DNA from: a virus
Virus record (IMG/VR): IMGVR_UViG_3300008218_000043
Span: 1-25,806 of that record
Length of the DNA stretch: 25,806 bases
Direction: 5' to 3' (one strand)
Shown here: positions 19,741-25,806 of the stretch, in pieces
Layout of the letters: each line of letters starts with the position of its first letter
How positions within the stretch are numbered: the first letter of the stretch is position 1
Program-made: the position numbers and the translations under genes
Notes under the pieces: generated by a model
What the model was told of the DNA's origin: nothing
The model's database searches: none
The model's input: only the letters and a program-made list of their open reading frames with translations

Positions 19741-22181
19741 TGACCAAAATAGACCAAATCCAAACAAACTTTACTGCCGGTGAACTATCGCCGAGGCTAT
19801 ATGGGCGGGTGGATATTGGCAAGTATTACAATGGTGTAAGCAAATTGCAAAACTTCCTTATTCAGACTCAGGGCGGCATTGAACGAAGAACAGGAACAAA
19901 ATTTATTGAGTTTATACACGAACCCGATGACGGGGTCGTTACCACAGCGTTACCACGGCTCGTTGAGTTTCAATACAACGTTGAACAGAGTTATGTTCTT
20001 GAATTTGGTGTAGAGAATTCCGATACTACTGTGGATAGTGGATATATTCGTTTTTATAGACTGGATGCAAATGGCAATCCGGGAATACTCCTGCAGACAG
20101 GCAGTACTTTTCCGACAATTTTACAGAGTCTTGATTTTACGGCAGGCGAATTACCAAATTTGAAGTTTACACAAAGTGCCGATGTCCTTTTTGTGTTTAA
20201 TAAGAACAAGCCGATTAAGACACTGAGCAGAACACTTCCGGACGATGGTGATGCGGCATCTTGGGTGTGGGGCGAACATGAAACAGAAGATGGTCCATAC
20301 TTAGACGAGAACGTTACGGATACAACAATAACTCCGAGTGCTATTTCAGGAGACACCGTGGAGTTAGTGGCATCTGACGACACGGTGTTTTCGGCTACTG
20401 ACGTGGGCAGACACATTAGGCTTGGAGACCCTGGTACTGGCTGGAAGTTCCTTGAATTCGCTCCGGGTTCTATTGCTGCTAACCCAGATACTCCAGCCGT
20501 AATAACTGTCGATGGACTAGATTTGTACGATTTTGTGGCTGGCGCGGATGGCAATACGACCGATACTGGTGTAAAAGTAGAGTTCTTTTCCATTACAAGG
20601 GGAGCGGTTGAACTTAACGATACAGTTCATACCGCGAAAAACTTTGTCGTAAGCGGTTCAAATACCAAGTTTGATTTGCACTTTCCTACTACAGGAGCAG
20701 TTGAGCCTTTGGAAAATTTGGCTGCAGGTGTCCATGATGATGGTGATGGGGAGGTTCGCATTGAGCCAAAGACATGGTCTGGATGGGGAATCATTAACAG
20801 CGTTGATGTAGACGACAACAAGGTTACAATAGACTTAAAATCAGATTTCACATCCATATTGCCCACAAAGAATTGGAGGCTAGGTGCTTGGTCCGAAGCT
20901 ACGGGCTACCCACAGAGCGGAACATTTTATCAGGGCAGGTTTTGGGCTGCTAAAACAGAAACCCAGCCACAAACATTGTGGAGTAGCGAAAGTAACACAA
21001 ATACCCTATACAGCCCATCTACAATAGAAGATTCTATTGTGCTTGATTCGTCTGCGATAACTGTAACCCTTGCATCTAGGCAAGTGAATGCGATTACAAG
21101 CATTGTTGGGGATTCGTCCGGACTTCTCATCTTAACCGAAAACGCAGAGTGGATTGGTCGCGCACCGAACAACAAGCCAATTACACCATCAGATTTAAGT
21201 TTTCAGGCACAGAGCCACTATGGAACCCTCGATAATATAAATCCAATTTCTATAGGAACAAGGTATTTGATGTTCCAGAAAGAGGGTTCTGTACTACGTG
21301 AATATGTATTTGATTTAGCGCAAGACAGATTTGTTGCAAACGACATCTCTATACTTTCAGAACACATGACACAAGTGGGTGCCAAAGACATGACCCTTCA
21401 GCAAGGCAGGGCTGGTCGCGTATGGGTTGTCCTTGATGACGGAAACCTGATTTCTCTCATATATGAACGAGAACAAGATATTGTTGGGTGGGAACAGCAC
21501 ACTCTGGGTCAATCGAGTGGCGTAGACCCCACGGTGCTACAAGTAGCAAGAACTACACGAAAGGATACAGATAATATCTGGTTCCTTGTAAAACGCAATC
21601 TGGACGGAACAGATCAATACACAGTCGAAGCACTCTCTAACGAGTTCACGGCAGCAACCGCACAGTCGGACGCATATTATTTAGATTGTGGAATATCAGA
21701 TTCGGAGACCGTTGCTGCGGATACGTGGACAGGACTGTTACACCTAAAAGGCGAGTCTGTTTACGCACTAGCGGATTCCGTGTTTTACGGTCCGTTTACC
21801 GTAGATGCAACAGGAAGCATCACGTTGCCAGTAGATGCAAACAAGGTTTCAATAGGGCTTCTTTATGAATCTTCGTTTGAAACGATGCCCCTTGTGAGTC
21901 AGCAGAACATAAATCAAACAGCACACAAGATTAAGCGGGTGGTTAGGGTAATTATTAACACGCTACGTTCGTTGGGTGGAAGTTTTGGAACCGTAGACAA
22001 GGTGTATCCGATAGAATATCCCGCAGCACTTCAATCACCGCCAGAACTAAACACCCTACCAATAGTGTTTTTAACACCCGACAACTCTGATATATTGGGA
22101 ATATCGAGGTATGAACAGAGCGACGCACATCCATCAACCATACTCTCAGTAACACAGGAGGTTGAAATTGGACAATTTTAA
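19740..22181 (+). CDS. Tail tubular protein B (T7 gp12-like nozzle)
   Basis: An 813-residue protein with N-terminal KIDQIQTNFTAGELSPRLYGRVD and KLQNFLIQTQGGIERRTGTKF, the hallmark opening of gp12-type tail-tube proteins. Large beta-rich repeats follow, with PKTWSGWGIINSV, SSESNTNTLYSP and VVRVIINT near the C-terminus. In this family a hexamer forms the tail nozzle beneath gp11 and carries fibre contacts. It is close to the T7 gp12 length (794). Codon use and neighbours agree with a conserved virion protein. Confidence 0.85.
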   Translation: MTKIDQIQTNFTAGELSPRLYGRVDIGKYYNGVSKLQNFLIQTQGGIERRTGTKFIEFIHEPDDGVVTTALPRLVEFQYNVEQSYVLEFGVENSDTTVDSGYIRFYRLDANGNPGILLQTGSTFPTILQSLDFTAGELPNLKFTQSADVLFVFNKNKPIKTLSRTLPDDGDAASWVWGEHETEDGPYLDENVTDTTITPSAISGDTVELVASDDTVFSATDVGRHIRLGDPGTGWKFLEFAPGSIAANPDTPAVITVDGLDLYDFVAGADGNTTDTGVKVEFFSITRGAVELNDTVHTAKNFVVSGSNTKFDLHFPTTGAVEPLENLAAGVHDDGDGEVRIEPKTWSGWGIINSVDVDDNKVTIDLKSDFTSILPTKNWRLGAWSEATGYPQSGTFYQGRFWAAKTETQPQTLWSSESNTNTLYSPSTIEDSIVLDSSAITVTLASRQVNAITSIVGDSSGLLILTENAEWIGRAPNNKPITPSDLSFQAQSHYGTLDNINPISIGTRYLMFQKEGSVLREYVFDLAQDRFVANDISILSEHMTQVGAKDMTLQQGRAGRVWVVLDDGNLISLIYEREQDIVGWEQHTLGQSSGVDPTVLQVARTTRKDTDNIWFLVKRNLDGTDQYTVEALSNEFTAATAQSDAYYLDCGISDSETVAADTWTGLLHLKGESVYALADSVFYGPFTVDATGSITLPVDANKVSIGLLYESSFETMPLVSQQNINQTAHKIKRVVRVIINTLRSLGGSFGTVDKVYPIEYPAALQSPPELNTLPIVFLTPDNSDILGISRYEQSDAHPSTILSVTQEVEIGQF

Positions 22182-22614
22182 GGTACACGTATTCAAGCAA
22201 TCTCACATGGACGGCTTTGAACCACAGTCTTGGCAAGAAAAAGAATATGAAAGGTTCAAAAGCGATGGTGCTGCCCTTGCGGGTTATGTAGAGGGCAACA
22301 ATACTGCATTGACAATTATGATGAATAATAGGGTGATGTGTTTTTGTGGAGCGTTGTCGTTGTATGATTGTGGCTGTAACGTGTGGCTCATGTTTAGCAA
22401 GGATAAATCCATAAATAATATCCGCTCAACAACAAAAATAATGAGGTACCTTTTCTCATACCTACAAAACATAGGGTATCTATGGACACAGACACTCATT
22501 AGAACAGATTATGATAAGGGGCATCGGTGGGCTAAATTACTCGGCTTTGAAGATACAGGCGAACCAGAAACACACCTTGATGACGTGTATACGTATTGGA
22601 AGAAGGTGTTTTAA
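22168..22614 (+). CDS. GNAT-like/T7 gp13-position protein
   Basis: A 148-residue protein. The TTG at 22168 is selected because AGGAG ends seven bases upstream; the TTG at 22162 is only one base away. The order DGAALAGYVEGNNTALTIM, CFCGALSLYDCGCNVWLMF, and YDKGHRWAKLLGFEDTGE resembles the DUF2833/GNAT-like proteins found at the T7 gp13 position, whose role is in virion assembly or unknown. It overlaps the tail tube B gene by 14 bases. Confidence 0.6.
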   Translation: MDNFKVHVFKQSHMDGFEPQSWQEKEYERFKSDGAALAGYVEGNNTALTIMMNNRVMCFCGALSLYDCGCNVWLMFSKDKSINNIRSTTKIMRYLFSYLQNIGYLWTQTLIRTDYDKGHRWAKLLGFEDTGEPETHLDDVYTYWKKVF

Positions 22615-23099
22615 TGGGTGGCATAATAAGTGCATTCGGAGCATTAGAGGCGGGCAGGCAACAGCAGGCAATATATAACGAACAGGCTAGGCAGGGACGT
22701 GTTTCTGCACAACTAGAAAGAGATATTGCGGCTAGAAACGCGGCAACGATTGAGGAGCAGCGCAAACAGGCTGTCAAGACAACGGAAAGAGAGAATATAC
22801 GACATCTTGGGTCTGCCGAGGCAATGATTGGTGTAACGGGCGCACAATCAACAGGTTCACTTATTGATGTTCTCTCAGATTTAACGCTACAAGCGTCTCT
22901 AAGAGAGAAAAAGGTTGATGTTGCGGGAAGGACACGTATACAGGACGTGTTATTTGCAGGAGAAATCAACGCATTTAATTTGATAAACAGGGCGAACCTA
23001 TCTGTTGCTAGGGGAAGAGCGGCAAGGAGTCAGGCACAATTCCAAGCACTTGCATCGTTCGCGGGTGAATTTACAGGAGACGGGATCTTTGCCGACTGA
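22614..23099 (+). CDS. Internal virion (core) protein, T7 gp14-like
   Basis: A 161-residue protein whose ATG overlaps the previous TAA. It is a Q/A/R-rich helix with a glycine-rich N-terminus (GGIISAFGALEAGRQQQA), then VTGAQSTGSLIDVLSDLTLQA, a pattern common to small internal core proteins of T7-like phages. These are ejected with the DNA and form part of the periplasm-spanning channel. Its position directly before a very large virion protein supports this. Moderately confident. Confidence 0.6.
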   Translation: MGGIISAFGALEAGRQQQAIYNEQARQGRVSAQLERDIAARNAATIEEQRKQAVKTTERENIRHLGSAEAMIGVTGAQSTGSLIDVLSDLTLQASLREKKVDVAGRTRIQDVLFAGEINAFNLINRANLSVARGRAARSQAQFQALASFAGEFTGDGIFAD

Positions 23100-23111
23100 T
23101 GATGATTAACC

Positions 23112-25806
23112 ATGGCTAAAATACCAACATTCACAGAAAATGTAGACGCGCAGTTTGGCGGAGGGCTGTTGCCGCAGGGCGCGTTGCAGGTACAGCCGGG
23201 CGGAGAAACTTCGGGCTTCGGTGAAGGGCTTATGGCTCTTGGGCTTCTTGTTCAAAAGGCGCGGACCGCAAAAATCGATAAAAAGATACTAGATAAACGC
23301 GCCGAGGCAAAGGCGTGGATGAACGAGACTGAACTTACGGCAAACAAAAATAACGATGGAACATCGCTAGAAAAGTTTGAGGAAGCACTTGTTGGGTTTA
23401 GAGGGACATATCTTGACGATTTGTCGGGTAGAGCCGAAGTCGACGCAAGGAGAACAATAGATACGCTTGCAAGTACCATGCGAGTAACACTGGGCATTAA
23501 AGATGCGAAAGCGTCCGCCACCGCTTACAAAGCATCACTAAAAACAGAGGAAGAAAGAATAACCGCAGATTTCTCGACCATTATCGCCGCCTCTATATCT
23601 GAGACAGAGTTACAGAACGTCTCAGAACGGCTTGATAATGAACTTGCCGATCTTGAGAAGGCGTATGCGGCGGGCGCGGGCGAAAATAATGGTTCTTATA
23701 TCAATATGGATGCGGCGATGTCTGCGTATCGCGTTTCCGCAAACCGAATACTTACTACTTATGCAAAACAAATGAATGCACAGTCTACACCAGCGTCCCT
23801 TGGCATTGTTGAAGATATGTTGAACGATAAAGAGAAGTTGGGGCTGCTTGGTGCATCAATACCGAATATAGTCAAAGAGTTAAGGAGTGCTAGGGTTAAT
23901 CTGTCGAGTGAATCTATTGGTCTACTGGGACTACAAAAGCAGGCGATTGTAACTGCGGGCAAGGCGGCTACAACCCTAGACGAGTTGGTTGAACTGTCAA
24001 TGGGAATTGGTAATTTTCGTGATGATTTTACTGTAGATGATCAACAGGGTTCCCAGCAAGAACTGGTCAATAATTATGTAAGAACAAACATAGAGGGCAT
24101 ATTAAAAGACCCCAGCATAATTAGAAAAATCGAGGCGGAACCGGTTTTCTTTGGAACTGGAATTGATATTAAATCATCTGTTAATTCTGCCCTAGTAGAT
24201 AGAAATAAAACACTTAAGTCACACAAGGATCGATTATCCGATGGTTTGCTAAGCGCGCAGGGCAAATCAGTTTCTGTTTCTGACATGATGATGCTAACCG
24301 TACTGTCCCTAGACTTCAAAGAGACCACGCTAGAGGGTGATGCCCTTTCAACACAGACTACTAACGAGGTGTATATTGATGTCTTGAAGCCATCGGTTGA
24401 CGCACGTATGAAAAATCCAACAGAACCAAATAACCGCGACTTCCTAAAAAACGTTCTAATCGCCTTTCCTAACCTTAACGGCACTGGCTTTTATGAAGAA
24501 ATAGAAGCCAAACTAAAAGAGTCAGAAAATGATCATGATTTAGGACAAGCGCACTACGAAGACCAAATGAATGCGCTTAGAAAACTTATAGCCAACAATG
24601 GTGACGCAGAGCCACTCAACCCAGAATTACACTCAAACACAAACAAGCAACTGAATTCTGCTGTTGACAAGGATCCGGTCGGCTCTCTAATCACTGGTAT
24701 TGAAATTGCAAAACAGCCAAGCGGGTTTATTCCCGACGTTGTTAGTAATGAGTTAAATTTCAGACTAAACCAAAACGATTTCCGTGGCTTAAATGGCATT
24801 CTACAGGATATTGCAGACGGGAACAAACAGAACGCTTGGCAGGCGGGCGGAATGGGCAAGCGGGTGTTTGCGAATACAGACATGGGCAGAATAGCGTCAC
24901 TGTTTTTGAATTCTAGTGATGATGTTAACAAGGCGACAATCCTGTTCTTTGACGAAAACGAACAGGCGTTCGAGGTGTATAAGACGAACTATGACGAAGT
25001 TGCGGGCGTATTAACATCCACGTTACCACAAACGGCAAGCGGCCAACTGACCGATTCTGCTGAACAAATAAGACTCCTGCTAGCGGGCGTGCTGACAGAT
25101 AATCCGACCAATCAGCCATTGCACCACGACATTGCAGCCGCGCACGCTCCGCAGTTGTCTCTTTTTCTTACAATGGAAATGACGGAGCAGAACGTGTCAA
25201 ATCTCAATGAAGAAAACTTGTTGCCAATATACGCTGAGGCAATAAAAAACTATGGAACGTTTTTAGATAATACGCACTTTAGAATTCCGAAGGTTGGACT
25301 TGTTCCGCACACCGCCGTAAATCTTCTGCAAGAGCATCAGTTCAATGGACTAGTTGCTGATGCGGATAAAGTAAGGATAGAAATGCGGGATGCACGAACA
25401 CACGTTGAGGCGGCACAATCCGGAATGGCTTTTGGCACGATGCCCATACGAAATGTTCCTGTTGAAGTGCCTGACGGGGTAGTGGCAAAAACTATTGCGG
25501 ATGTAGAAGCTCTGATGTCGGGTGTTTCCGTACGAACATACAGGGCATTCGTGGTAGATGCGTCGCAGTTTGAGGGCGAGGGTGAACAACTTGCGTTTCC
25601 TCTTGTTGACGATATAACGGGTAGGGCTACCGGATACGTGGTGTTCGGATTCAATGAGGATGGAGACCCGTTTCCAATACGAAGTTTGGGCGTAACAATT
25701 CCGGGGCTAGTATCATCAGCATCACAGCCACTTGTTCCAAATATCGTAAAAGGTCAACTGCCATTGCAAGTTCCCGAATTTGGCACTAAAGAAGATTTAA
25801 TACCGG
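23112..25806 (+). CDS. Large internal virion protein, N-terminal part
   Basis: The ATG at 23112 (MAKIPTFTENVDAQFGGGLL...) opens a frame that stays open for 898 codons to the end of the window, so the gene is incomplete. The translation is rich in helix-forming alanine, lysine and glutamate, as in T7 gp15/gp16-like proteins, with no lysozyme motif in the part seen. No strong ribosome site precedes it, so coupling to the preceding gene is likely. It is expected to be ejected into the host at infection. The full length and any enzymatic domain lie outside the window. Confidence 0.6.
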   Translation, partial: MAKIPTFTENVDAQFGGGLLPQGALQVQPGGETSGFGEGLMALGLLVQKARTAKIDKKILDKRAEAKAWMNETELTANKNNDGTSLEKFEEALVGFRGTYLDDLSGRAEVDARRTIDTLASTMRVTLGIKDAKASATAYKASLKTEEERITADFSTIIAASISETELQNVSERLDNELADLEKAYAAGAGENNGSYINMDAAMSAYRVSANRILTTYAKQMNAQSTPASLGIVEDMLNDKEKLGLLGASIPNIVKELRSARVNLSSESIGLLGLQKQAIVTAGKAATTLDELVELSMGIGNFRDDFTVDDQQGSQQELVNNYVRTNIEGILKDPSIIRKIEAEPVFFGTGIDIKSSVNSALVDRNKTLKSHKDRLSDGLLSAQGKSVSVSDMMMLTVLSLDFKETTLEGDALSTQTTNEVYIDVLKPSVDARMKNPTEPNNRDFLKNVLIAFPNLNGTGFYEEIEAKLKESENDHDLGQAHYEDQMNALRKLIANNGDAEPLNPELHSNTNKQLNSAVDKDPVGSLITGIEIAKQPSGFIPDVVSNELNFRLNQNDFRGLNGILQDIADGNKQNAWQAGGMGKRVFANTDMGRIASLFLNSSDDVNKATILFFDENEQAFEVYKTNYDEVAGVLTSTLPQTASGQLTDSAEQIRLLLAGVLTDNPTNQPLHHDIAAAHAPQLSLFLTMEMTEQNVSNLNEENLLPIYAEAIKNYGTFLDNTHFRIPKVGLVPHTAVNLLQEHQFNGLVADADKVRIEMRDARTHVEAAQSGMAFGTMPIRNVPVEVPDGVVAKTIADVEALMSGVSVRTYRAFVVDASQFEGEGEQLAFPLVDDITGRATGYVVFGFNEDGDPFPIRSLGVTIPGLVSSASQPLVPNIVKGQLPLQVPEFGTKEDLIP

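Overview
The window is an interior piece of a tailed double-stranded DNA phage genome. It is most like a short-tailed, T7-like podovirus. The evidence is a T7-type set of virion genes: a portal C-terminus, a coat protein, two tail-tube proteins (gp11/gp12-like), a GNAT-like gene and two internal-core-like proteins. Genes are densely packed with ATGA, GTGA or TAATG junctions and AAGGAG-type ribosome sites. I saw no integrase, repressor, tRNA, insertion sequence or CRISPR array. The host cannot be named from this sequence. The lipobox protein and T7-like virion suggest a Gram-negative host, but that is inference.

There are three transcription blocks. (1) 1-2902, plus strand: the portal C-terminus, a Bbp19-like protein, three small membrane proteins that could act in lysis, and a calcineurin-like phosphoesterase, closed by two tandem hairpin terminators (2950-3011). 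(2) 16836 down to 3016, minus strand: about 13 kb of small unknown genes and DNA-metabolism genes. These are an Fe-S PD-(D/E)XK nuclease, an ERF annealing protein, an SF2 helicase, an OB-fold protein, a zinc-finger/TOPRIM primase, a beta-class DNA methyltransferase, the wreck of a C5 cytosine methyltransferase, an XF1762-like protein and a RusA resolvase. They are followed, unexpectedly, by a scaffold-like protein and a possible small terminase. A near-consensus sigma-70 promoter (16800-16828) starts this block. (3) 17566 to the window end, plus strand: major capsid, decoration-like protein, tail-tube A and B, GNAT-like protein and two internal virion proteins, the last running off the end.

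Together block 2 gives a recombination-linked replication kit (nuclease, annealing protein, helicase, primase, resolvase) without a DNA polymerase in view. Blocks 1 and 3 are the virion and lysis genes. The replication block sits between portal and capsid, where T7-like phages normally have only the scaffold gene, and the scaffold is on the opposite strand from the capsid.

The non-coding parts carry most of the unexplained structure. A 15-base palindromic motif occurs three times. A family of TTACC/GGTAA half-sites overlaps the leftward promoter. A Fur-box-like palindrome occurs twice. A highly structured 0.6-kb gap lies at 12667-13292. RNA structures lie ahead of the capsid and tail-tube A genes. 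Other oddities are a 100-bp direct repeat bracketing the XF1762-like gene and a dense cluster of GCTCG words inside the nuclease gene.
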